A DNA stretch of 64,000 nt from an uncultured Eubacteriales bacterium (GTDB lineage: Bacteria; Bacillota; Clostridia; Oscillospirales; CAG-272). The translations under genes were made by a program, and so were the position numbers. Each line of letters opens with the position of its first letter. Position 1 is the first letter of the stretch. Below, piece by piece: positions 24,800 to 31,892 of the stretch. Location: NCBI GenBank assembly GCA_905201895.1, contig CAJKPX010000008.1, positions 1 to 64,000 of the forward strand, in the 5' to 3' direction. Below the pieces are notes generated by a model. The model was not told the origin of the DNA. It did no database searches and saw only the letters and a program-made list of their open reading frames with translations.

Positions 24800-26893
24800 T
24801 TATTTTTTGCAGATTTTTTCGAGATTTTTCTCGGAAAGCCCATCGGCAAGCGCGATTGCATTGCTGAAAATGCCATGATCAGCACCGCCGAGCAGGAGCA
24901 CCAGACCGCCTGCCTCCGTGTGCGTGCGTGCCGCGAAGTTGAGCAGCTCGTTCTCGGGAAGCATAATGCTGCCGCAAAGGATCAGGGTTGCACAGGACAG
25001 AATCGAGCGCGCGATATCAACGGGAGCGTCAACGGGGGCATGCAGGAATACCTCTGTGCCCCGACGCTTGAGCTCGTCGGCGAGTGTTTGCGCGTCAGTG
25101 TCACCGTGTGCCGAGATCAGGGTTACAGATGAACGGTTGACGGGAAGCAGACAACGGCAACTTGGCAGGTCCGGGGTCACAACGGGTGCACGGGAGCCCT
25201 CGCGCACAACCACGGTGCCAACGCGTTTCGCACGGATTTCGCCATCGGCTTCGATCAGAATTGCAAGTGGGATTTCACCCTCGCAAGCCCAGGCGTTGTC
25301 GGTAATGCGGCAGGTCAGCGTATCGGTTTGCATCTCTTGGAGCACCGAGGTCAGCGATTCGCGACAAATCAGACGCACGCCCTTGATCACGCCCTCGTTT
25401 GCGAGCGTTGTCAGATAGGTGAGCATCTCACGCAGAGCGGCAAAGTCGATCTGCTGATCGCCATCGAGCGCGGGTGCGAGGCAATAGAGCCCGTGATTTG
25501 CCGTTGCAAACACGCTCGGCAGCGCGGGCTTTTCGGGGGCAATCGCCGTGACCGAAAGGCTTGTGTCGATACGTTCTTTCTCATAAAGAATGCGCGAAGC
25601 CGCCATTGGAATGCCGAGCTCGGTTTGCACACGATAAAGCCCCAGGATCGTGGAGATGACCTGCGTAGCCGTTTTATCCGAGCTGTCGGCAGAGCGTGTC
25701 ATCGAGACCGCCAAGCGAGCGGTGGAATAGTCCGCACCGCTCGCAGCAAGCGCAAGAATCGGCGCGAGCGCCGTGTCGATCGCGTTACGATAGCACACGT
25801 TTTTTGCACTCGATGTTGCAGACGCATGAAGCAGCCCACCAAGGGCAAGAGTCTCGCTCCCGCAACTTCTGTCAGTTTGAATATAGGCGGAGTGATCAGC
25901 TCTCACGGTGCGATGCGAGATCGGTGCAAACGCCGTGTCCCATTCGTCATCCAATGCAACGGACAGGCTTCGGAATGGAATGAAGGAGCGCAAAAACGCG
26001 GTTTCAAAGGCAAAGGCGGGAAGATCATGAGAGCGGAAAAAGGCAAGGCGTGCGCTATCGTTGAGCGAAGCAAACGCCTGCAGGCGGATCGCATGTGCTT
26101 GGGCTGCCTGCGCAAAGCCCTCATATTCTCTGCGTGCGAGCAGAACAACGCTGCTTCCTTCATATGCGTCAACGAGCATGGAGCAGGGAAGCTCCTCGCC
26201 TGTGACGGAAAGCCGCGTCAGGTCGATCTGTGCACCGCGACCGCATGCAAGGAGAATTGCGAGGAGTCCACCCTCGGCAACCGTGAGAGAATGCTTGATC
26301 CGAGCGCGAACGTCGCGTTTGCCGAGAAAATCCGAAACGGGATCAAGTCCTCTGCCAACCACCGTTTCCATCGGACGCAGGAGTACCAAAAGGTCTCCCG
26401 CGGTAATCGGTGCCGTGTGCGAGCCGGAGAGGGTCAGATAGGTGCTTGACGTTGCCTCGCGCAGAGCTCGTGCGCGGTCGACGTGGGTTGCGATGGGCTG
26501 TAAGCTCATGTCAAGCCCTTTCAAAGTGGGGGTCTTACCAACGCGCATCAGTGCCTGATTGGCAAGCGCAAACGCCTCGTCGAGTGTGATTGGTGCGGCT
26601 GCATCGGGACGTAGGGCACGTCTTTTTGCGATTGCGTCGGCATAGGTGCGCGCCACGCATGCATCGTTTGTGAGCAGCTCCGCAATCCCCACCGAGGGAC
26701 GGCAGACCGCTGCAAATCGGTCGAGCATGCGAAGCTCGTCAACCAAGGGGTCACGTTTCTCACGGGTTCGGTAATATGCTGCACAACGCGAAAGAACCGC
26801 CGTTGGGAGCGAGAGTCCGAGGTCTGCCCGCATTTTTTCGAGCACCGTCGGGCTGTAGCTGCCGAATCCGCGTATTTTTGCTTGTAAGCTCAT
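24800..26893 (-). CDS. Degenerate FGAM synthase (PurL) homologue, predicted pseudoenzyme
   Basis: A 697-residue protein that I read as a shortened, catalytically dead relative of PurL. Residues 25-64 (EKRDPLVDELRMLDRFAAVC) match the PurL linker before WSDHCRH, but that motif is lost. Residues 165-285 match the end of the first AIRS domain: AGDLLVLL, IKHSLTVAEGGLLAIL, then a regular strand-helix pattern. Residues 370-510 match the second AIRS domain (ASGADYSTARLAVSM, LGLYRVQTELGIPMAAS), without IGGKDSM. Residues 588-697 match the start of the glutaminase domain (TLISAHGDTDAQTLADELK) without the nucleophilic Cys. ETHNHP is absent. The frame is intact over 2.1 kb, so it is unlikely to be a decaying gene. 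It starts one base after the mtaB stop. The function is unknown. Confidence 0.72.
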   Translation of the reverse strand: MSLQAKIRGFGSYSPTVLEKMRADLGLSLPTAVLSRCAAYYRTREKRDPLVDELRMLDRFAAVCRPSVGIAELLTNDACVARTYADAIAKRRALRPDAAAPITLDEAFALANQALMRVGKTPTLKGLDMSLQPIATHVDRARALREATSSTYLTLSGSHTAPITAGDLLVLLRPMETVVGRGLDPVSDFLGKRDVRARIKHSLTVAEGGLLAILLACGRGAQIDLTRLSVTGEELPCSMLVDAYEGSSVVLLARREYEGFAQAAQAHAIRLQAFASLNDSARLAFFRSHDLPAFAFETAFLRSFIPFRSLSVALDDEWDTAFAPISHRTVRADHSAYIQTDRSCGSETLALGGLLHASATSSAKNVCYRNAIDTALAPILALAASGADYSTARLAVSMTRSADSSDKTATQVISTILGLYRVQTELGIPMAASRILYEKERIDTSLSVTAIAPEKPALPSVFATANHGLYCLAPALDGDQQIDFAALREMLTYLTTLANEGVIKGVRLICRESLTSVLQEMQTDTLTCRITDNAWACEGEIPLAILIEADGEIRAKRVGTVVVREGSRAPVVTPDLPSCRCLLPVNRSSVTLISAHGDTDAQTLADELKRRGTEVFLHAPVDAPVDIARSILSCATLILCGSIMLPENELLNFAARTHTEAGGLVLLLGGADHGIFSNAIALADGLSEKNLEKICKK

Positions 26894-26894
26894 C

Positions 26895-28223
26895 TCATTC
26901 ACCTTTCTCATCCGAGAGGATGTGTCCCCTGCATTGCGCTCCGTCATTCTCCTCAATTCGTATGCGGTGAATTTGTGCGTGCAGTGCAACGGGGGAGGGA
27001 ACCGCCACCTCGATAAAATCTGCGGTGTGACCGAAAGCGATCCCGTTTTTATAGGTTTCAAACAGTACGTCTGCCTCGCGCCCAAGCTGACGGTCCAGGA
27101 TCTTTTTTCGGATTCCTTGCTGGAGGCTTGTCAACGCGGCAGCGCGTTCCGCCTTGATCGGCTCGGGAATCTGGTCGGGCATCGCATCGGCAACCGTGCC
27201 GACGCGTCTGGAATAAGGGAATACGTGGATCGACAAAAATGCTGCTCGCTCAACAAAGGCGAGCGTTTCTTCGAATTCTGCGTCGGTTTCACCGGGAAAG
27301 CCCGTGATCATATCGGTTGTGATCTGCACGCCGGGGATTGCCTCACGCAGGCGTGCGATACCATCAAATGCCATTCGGGTGTTATATTTGCGACGCATGC
27401 GCGCAAGCACGCCGTCCGAGCCGCTCTGCATGGAAAGATGAAAATGCGGTGCGAGTGAGTTAAGCGCGGCAATGCGCTCCACAAATTGCGGCTTCATCAG
27501 CGAGGGGTCGAGCGATCCGAGACGCACGCGACCGATTCCCGGGATGGCGTCCACGCGCTCAAGCAGATCGGCAAGAGTCACGCCGGGGAGGTCCTTTCCG
27601 TAAGATGCCGTTTCAATTCCCGTGAGCACTACCTCGCGACAGCCGTTTTGGGTGAGTGCGGTGACCTCGGCGATCACGTCGTCGGGGCTCTTGGAGCGAA
27701 CCGAGCCGCGTGCCGAGGGAATGATGCAGTATGCGCATCGGTTTTCGCATCCGTCCTCAATCTTGACGTAGGCACGCGTGCGATCGAATTTTGTAATCGA
27801 CATCGGCTCAAAGCCGAATTGATCGGGGGGCGTGCATACAACCTCTGGAGCGATCGGCTTTTTCTTTTCGTCAAGCAGACGCTTTGCAGCCGCAACTACG
27901 GCACTTTTGTTGGCGTTGCCGCAAACATAGTCAACGCCCGGGATGGCTGCAACATCGCTCGGCGCGACCTGCGAATAGCAGCCCGTTACCAGGATCACGG
28001 CATTCGGATTGCGGCGCGTGGCACGACGAATAAAATTGCGTGCCTTGCGGTCGGACTCTGCCGTAACCGTGCAGGTGTTGATCAGATAAACGTCACAAAC
28101 GTCGGTGGGGCGTCGAACGGCAAAGCCTGCCGTTTCAAAGAGCTCGGCGATCGCCTCGGATTCATATTGATTGACCTTGCATCCAAGCGTGTAGATGCCA
28201 ACGGCTTTTGTGCTCGGGATCAT
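26895..28223 (-). CDS. mtaB: tRNA t6A37 methylthiotransferase MtaB
   Basis: A 442-residue radical-SAM methylthiotransferase that converts t6A37 to ms2t6A37. The N-terminal MTTase domain has Cys residues in GCKVNQYES, INTCTV and VTGCYSQ that bind the second [4Fe-4S] cluster. The radical-SAM motif is CENRCAYC, and a TRAM-like domain occupies the C-terminus. The start follows AAGGAGGGAGA. It is first in a two-gene operon with the PurL-like pseudoenzyme. Confidence 0.94.
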   Translation of the reverse strand: MIPSTKAVGIYTLGCKVNQYESEAIAELFETAGFAVRRPTDVCDVYLINTCTVTAESDRKARNFIRRATRRNPNAVILVTGCYSQVAPSDVAAIPGVDYVCGNANKSAVVAAAKRLLDEKKKPIAPEVVCTPPDQFGFEPMSITKFDRTRAYVKIEDGCENRCAYCIIPSARGSVRSKSPDDVIAEVTALTQNGCREVVLTGIETASYGKDLPGVTLADLLERVDAIPGIGRVRLGSLDPSLMKPQFVERIAALNSLAPHFHLSMQSGSDGVLARMRRKYNTRMAFDGIARLREAIPGVQITTDMITGFPGETDAEFEETLAFVERAAFLSIHVFPYSRRVGTVADAMPDQIPEPIKAERAAALTSLQQGIRKKILDRQLGREADVLFETYKNGIAFGHTADFIEVAVPSPVALHAQIHRIRIEENDGAQCRGHILSDEKGE

Positions 28224-28256
28224 GCCGATCTCCCTCCTTTTCGGAATACTGTTGAT

Positions 28257-28285
28257 ATTTTATCACGGATTTACCCGTTTGTAAA
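28257..28285 (-). promoter_or_regulatory. Sigma-A-type promoter for mtaB
   Basis: On the minus strand TTTACA (28280-28285) and TAAAAT (28257-28262) with a 17-base spacer, 34 bases upstream of the mtaB start. Confidence 0.7.
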
Positions 28286-28326
28286 TAAATAATTTGTAAA
28301 AACCGAAGAAAAAAACAAAAAAACTC

Positions 28327-28355
28327 TTGAAAAAAGCAAAAAAGAGAGGTATAAT
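28327..28355 (+). promoter_or_regulatory. Sigma-A-type promoter for upp
   Basis: TTGAAA (28327-28332) and TATAAT (28350-28355) with a 17-base spacer, 29 bases upstream of the upp start and divergent from the mtaB promoter. Confidence 0.82.
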
Positions 28356-28384
28356 AGAATTAAATAAAAAGCGAAAGGACAGGC

Positions 28385-29020
28385 ATGACAATGGCACAGC
28401 TTCACATCGTTGACCACCCCCTGATTCAACACAAGCTTTCGTTGATGAGAAACAAAAAAACAGGCTCCAAGGATTTCCGTCAGCTTCTTGATGAAATTTC
28501 TCTTTTGATGGGCTATGAGCTCACGCGCGACCTGCCTCTTGAGGACGTTCCCATCGAAACGCCGATCACCTCGATGATCGGAAAAACCATCGCGGGCAAA
28601 AAGCTTGCGATCGTACCGATCCTGCGCGCGGGGCTCGGTATGGTGGACGGGCTGCAAACGCTCGTTCCGGTTGCAAAGGTTGGTCATATCGGACTTTACC
28701 GCGACCCCAAAACGCATCTTCCCGTAGAATATTACTGCAAGCTACCGCCCGATATTTCGGAGCGTATCGTGATTTTGGTTGATCCTATGCTTGCCACGGG
28801 TGGCTCGGCTGCCGACGCGCTCACTATGCTCAAGAAGCGCGGATGCACGAATATCCGCTTCATGTGCCTTGTTGCCGCTCCCGAGGGAGTCAAGCGCGTG
28901 CAGGAGGCTCATCCCGACGTGGAGATTTTCACTGCTGCTTTGGACGAAAGACTCAACGAGCACGCATATATCGTTCCCGGACTCGGAGATGCGGGCGACC
29001 GAATTTTCGGAACGCTTTAA
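28385..29020 (+). CDS. upp: Uracil phosphoribosyltransferase
   Basis: A 211-residue salvage enzyme that makes UMP from uracil and PRPP. The PRPP-binding loop VDPMLATGGSA, VPILRAGLGMVDG and the C-terminal YIVPGLGDAGDRIFGT are diagnostic. Starting at ATG 28385 or at ATG 28391 is possible; the first sits five bases after AAAGGA. A hairpin follows the gene. Confidence 0.96.
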   Translation: MTMAQLHIVDHPLIQHKLSLMRNKKTGSKDFRQLLDEISLLMGYELTRDLPLEDVPIETPITSMIGKTIAGKKLAIVPILRAGLGMVDGLQTLVPVAKVGHIGLYRDPKTHLPVEYYCKLPPDISERIVILVDPMLATGGSAADALTMLKKRGCTNIRFMCLVAAPEGVKRVQEAHPDVEIFTAALDERLNEHAYIVPGLGDAGDRIFGTL

Positions 29021-29042
29021 TCGAATATCCAAAAAGGAGTGG

Positions 29043-29080
29043 GGGAGCGTTTCGATCGAAAATGCTCCCTCTTTGCTATT
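29043..29080 (+). terminator. Likely terminator after upp
   Basis: GGGAGC (29043-29048) pairs with GCTCCC (29064-29069), extended by a GTTT/AAAT region, and is followed by TCTTTGCTATTTTC. The T run is interrupted, and the next gene's ATG lies only four bases later, so the hairpin could also act on translation of that gene. Confidence 0.5.
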
Positions 29081-29083
29081 TTC

Positions 29084-30064
29084 ATGCAGACCATTACCGT
29101 AAAACGAAACGACGCCGGGCAGAGGCTCGACAAGTTTCTGACAAAAGCAGTCAAGGGGCTGCCGATGTCGCTCATGTATAAATATATCCGCACCAAAAAG
29201 ATCAAGGTCAATCGCGCAAGGACACAGCCGAATTACATGCTCGCCGAGGGCGATGAGATTTTGCTTTTCATCCGCGAGGAGTTCTTTGAGTCACCCGAGC
29301 GTGATGACAACGCGCTATACCGCATCCAACCCAAGCTCGATATCGTCCACGAGGACGAAAACATCCTGCTTCTGAATAAGCGCCCCGGTGTGCTCGTTCA
29401 CGAGGATACCGCTGCAGCCGAGAACACCTTGATCATGCACGTCAAGGCGTATCTCGCACAAAAGGGCGAATATGATCCGAGCGAGGAGCAGTCCTTTGCG
29501 CCTGCGCTCTGTAATCGCATCGACCGCAACACGGGGGGGATCGTGATCGCCGCAAAAAACGCCGAGGCGCTGCGCGTGATGAACGAAAAAATCCGCAATG
29601 ACGAGATGAGAAAATTCTATCTCTGTGCCGTTCACGGCCGCATGTCGCACCAACAGGAGACCCTTCGGGCATGGCTTCGCAAGAACGCAGACGAAAATCT
29701 TGTTCAGATTTCGGATACGAAGCGGCAGGGATATAAAGAAATTATTACGAAATATCGCGTTCTGCGCGAGCGAGGAAACGAATCCTTGCTCGAGGTTGAG
29801 CTTGTCACGGGCAGAACACACCAGATCCGTGCGCATCTGTCACATATAGGGCATCCACTCCTCGGAGACGGAAAATATGGCGTCAACCGCGACGATCGCG
29901 CAAGAGGATATAAATTTCAGGCTCTCTACGCCTACCGCCTCCGCTTTGATTTTAAGGAGGACGGCGGCGTTCTCCAAGACCTCAATGGAAAAAGCTTTTC
30001 GATCCCGCTGGAGGACGTTTGGTTCCGACGCGATTTTTATGACCGAGAGGAGGATACCCCATGA
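29084..30064 (+). CDS. RluA-family 23S rRNA/tRNA pseudouridine synthase
   Basis: A 326-residue pseudouridine synthase. An S4-like RNA-binding domain (RLDKFLTKAVKGLPMSLMYKY) precedes the catalytic domain with the aspartate in NRIDRNTGGIV, LNKRPGVLVHEDT, and the TGRTHQIRAHLSHIG block. RluC/RluD-type targets are likely, but the exact site cannot be assigned. I chose the ATG at 29084, which matches the usual N-terminus; no good Shine-Dalgarno precedes it, while a GTG at 29039 has AGGA very close. The gene overlaps lnt by four bases. Confidence 0.88.
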   Translation: MQTITVKRNDAGQRLDKFLTKAVKGLPMSLMYKYIRTKKIKVNRARTQPNYMLAEGDEILLFIREEFFESPERDDNALYRIQPKLDIVHEDENILLLNKRPGVLVHEDTAAAENTLIMHVKAYLAQKGEYDPSEEQSFAPALCNRIDRNTGGIVIAAKNAEALRVMNEKIRNDEMRKFYLCAVHGRMSHQQETLRAWLRKNADENLVQISDTKRQGYKEIITKYRVLRERGNESLLEVELVTGRTHQIRAHLSHIGHPLLGDGKYGVNRDDRARGYKFQALYAYRLRFDFKEDGGVLQDLNGKSFSIPLEDVWFRRDFYDREEDTP

Positions 30065-31677
30065 GGATCGAAGGCGAAGCACGGCGCGTTTTGCTTCCGC
30101 TTCTTTCGGGTGCGGTCCTAACCGCTCTGACGCTTGTTTATCCCGCTCTCGGGATTTTGGAATGGGTGACCATGATTCCGCTTTCCATCGGACTTTTCAA
30201 TCTCTGCTCCTGTCAGCGGTGCAGCCTCAAGCGTGCATACGGCTATGGATTTTTAACGGTTTACATTTTCTATTTCGTTCTTTATCATTGGATCGTCAAT
30301 CTCTATCCGCTCGATTTTATCGGGCTCGACGCAGGCGCGTCTGTTGCGGTGGTGGTAGCCGGATGGTTGGGGTTGCCGCTCCTTCAGGCGCTCGTGGGAG
30401 GGTTGATGTTTCTTGCCTTCCGTTGGATGCATAAAACCGCTCTCTTTGAGCGTGCGCCGCTCCTGCGCCCCTTCATTTTCGCATCCCTTTGGGTGGTTTT
30501 TGAATGGAGCTCCACGCTCGGCTGGACGGGCGTTCCATGGGGCAGGCTCGCACTCGGGCAGATTGAAATGCTGCCGATCTTGCAGAGTGCGTCTTTGCTC
30601 GGCTCCTATCTTGTCACTTGGCTGATTGTTGCCGTCAACGCGCTGCTTGCCTATGCGATCCTTTATAACACCCGCGCAACACTCTGCGGTGCGGTTGCGG
30701 CGATTCTGTTCTTCTCCAACCTTTGTTTTGGAACGGTCAAGATGCTCCTGCCCGTCGATCAGACGCGAGAGACCGTGCGCGTTGCCGTGATTCAGGGTAA
30801 TATCGACTCGCACGAGAAATGGGGCCCCGATTCGGTTCTGCGTACTCGTGAGGCTTACGAGCGGCTCACCCTTGAGGCGGCAGAGCAGGGAGCGGAGCTG
30901 ATCATCTGGCCCGAAACCGTATTTCCGGCACCGCTGAACACCTCGATCGTTACCCGCGCGTTCCTTTCGGGACTCGCAAAGGAGACCGATGCGACCTTGC
31001 TCATCGGTTCTACCTATTATATATTTGAGGAGTGCAACTACAACGCACTCTTTCTCGTCACACCCGAGGAGGGCGTTGATCTCGACGTCTTTTACGCCAA
31101 GCGACATCTTGTGCCGTTCGGAGAATACGTCCCGATGCGTGAGGTGTTCACCGCGCTCATTCCACCGCTTGCCGATCTCTCCGCACTCGGGGAGGACCTG
31201 GACCCGGGAGAGGATTCTGCGCTCTTTGAAACCAAGTGGGGAAGTCTTGGCGCGCTGATTTGCTTCGATTCGATCTACGAGGAGCTTACGATCGACTCGG
31301 TGCGCGACGGTGCCGAGCTGCTGGTGCTTGCCAGCAATGACAATTGGTTTTACGATTCGGCTGCGATCTATCAGCATCAGGCACAGGCACAGCTTCGTGC
31401 GATCGAGAGCGGACGTTATCTGGTTCGTGCCGGTAACACGGGGATTTCCTCGGTGATCTCGCCCAACGGTGAAAATCTTGCTTTTCTCGATCCACTGACC
31501 GAGGGCTATGCCGTTGCGGATGTTTCGATGCAGACCGCAATCACTCCTTATGTGGCGGTTGGAAATCTCCTTGTATATCTTTGTGCCGCCTTTTGCTGCC
31601 TTGCAGCGGTGTTGGGCTTTCTTATGAAGGTGCCAATTCCCAAAGAAAATGCATTTTCTCGCTACGAGGCAAAATAA
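30061..31677 (+). CDS. lnt: Apolipoprotein N-acyltransferase
   Basis: A 538-residue membrane enzyme that N-acylates lipoproteins. About seven hydrophobic segments occupy residues 10-235, followed by a nitrilase domain with the Glu-Lys-Cys triad: IWPETVFPAP, YAKRHLVPFGEYVP and ICFDSIYEE. Lnt is classic for Gram-negative bacteria but occurs in some Clostridia. At least one lipoprotein gene is in the window (47835-49046). It overlaps the pseudouridine synthase gene (ATGA). Confidence 0.88.
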   Translation: MRIEGEARRVLLPLLSGAVLTALTLVYPALGILEWVTMIPLSIGLFNLCSCQRCSLKRAYGYGFLTVYIFYFVLYHWIVNLYPLDFIGLDAGASVAVVVAGWLGLPLLQALVGGLMFLAFRWMHKTALFERAPLLRPFIFASLWVVFEWSSTLGWTGVPWGRLALGQIEMLPILQSASLLGSYLVTWLIVAVNALLAYAILYNTRATLCGAVAAILFFSNLCFGTVKMLLPVDQTRETVRVAVIQGNIDSHEKWGPDSVLRTREAYERLTLEAAEQGAELIIWPETVFPAPLNTSIVTRAFLSGLAKETDATLLIGSTYYIFEECNYNALFLVTPEEGVDLDVFYAKRHLVPFGEYVPMREVFTALIPPLADLSALGEDLDPGEDSALFETKWGSLGALICFDSIYEELTIDSVRDGAELLVLASNDNWFYDSAAIYQHQAQAQLRAIESGRYLVRAGNTGISSVISPNGENLAFLDPLTEGYAVADVSMQTAITPYVAVGNLLVYLCAAFCCLAAVLGFLMKVPIPKENAFSRYEAK

Positions 31678-31789
31678 GGATTTTCTTTTTGCTTTTGATG
31701 TTTTTTGGCAGAAAATCAAACGAAATACCCGTTTTTCTGTCAGCATTCTGCTATATCTCGAAAAGCATATCGTCATATTTTTTTCGCAT

Positions 31790-31818
31790 TTTACAAAAGC
31801 CGAGAAATGTGTTAAAAT
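31790..31818 (+). promoter_or_regulatory. Sigma-A-type promoter for adhE
   Basis: TTTACA (31790-31795) and TAAAAT (31813-31818) with a 17-base spacer. The -10 box lies within the Rex-like palindrome described separately. Confidence 0.7.
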
Positions 31819-31826
31819 ATTAACAA
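31809..31826 (+). promoter_or_regulatory. Rex-type operator at the adhE promoter
   Basis: GTGTTAAAATATTAACAA is an inverted repeat (TGTTAA, four bases, TTAACA) matching the Rex consensus TTGTTAANNNNTTAACAA at all defined positions but the first. It overlaps the -10 box, so a bound repressor would block polymerase. Rex releases DNA when NADH is high, which fits control of an ethanol-forming AdhE. The rex gene itself is not in the window. Confidence 0.75.
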
Positions 31827-31892
31827 GCATAAGATCGGGGCATATTGTCACCGAGCCAAAAGGTGCCGAAAGGCAGAAAGGGTTTTCTAAAG

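Noticed and set aside
26894..27085. 64-residue N-terminal extension of the PurL-like protein
   Set aside because: It would overlap the end of mtaB; the ATG at 26893 has an AGGTGA site and gives the match to PurL at once.
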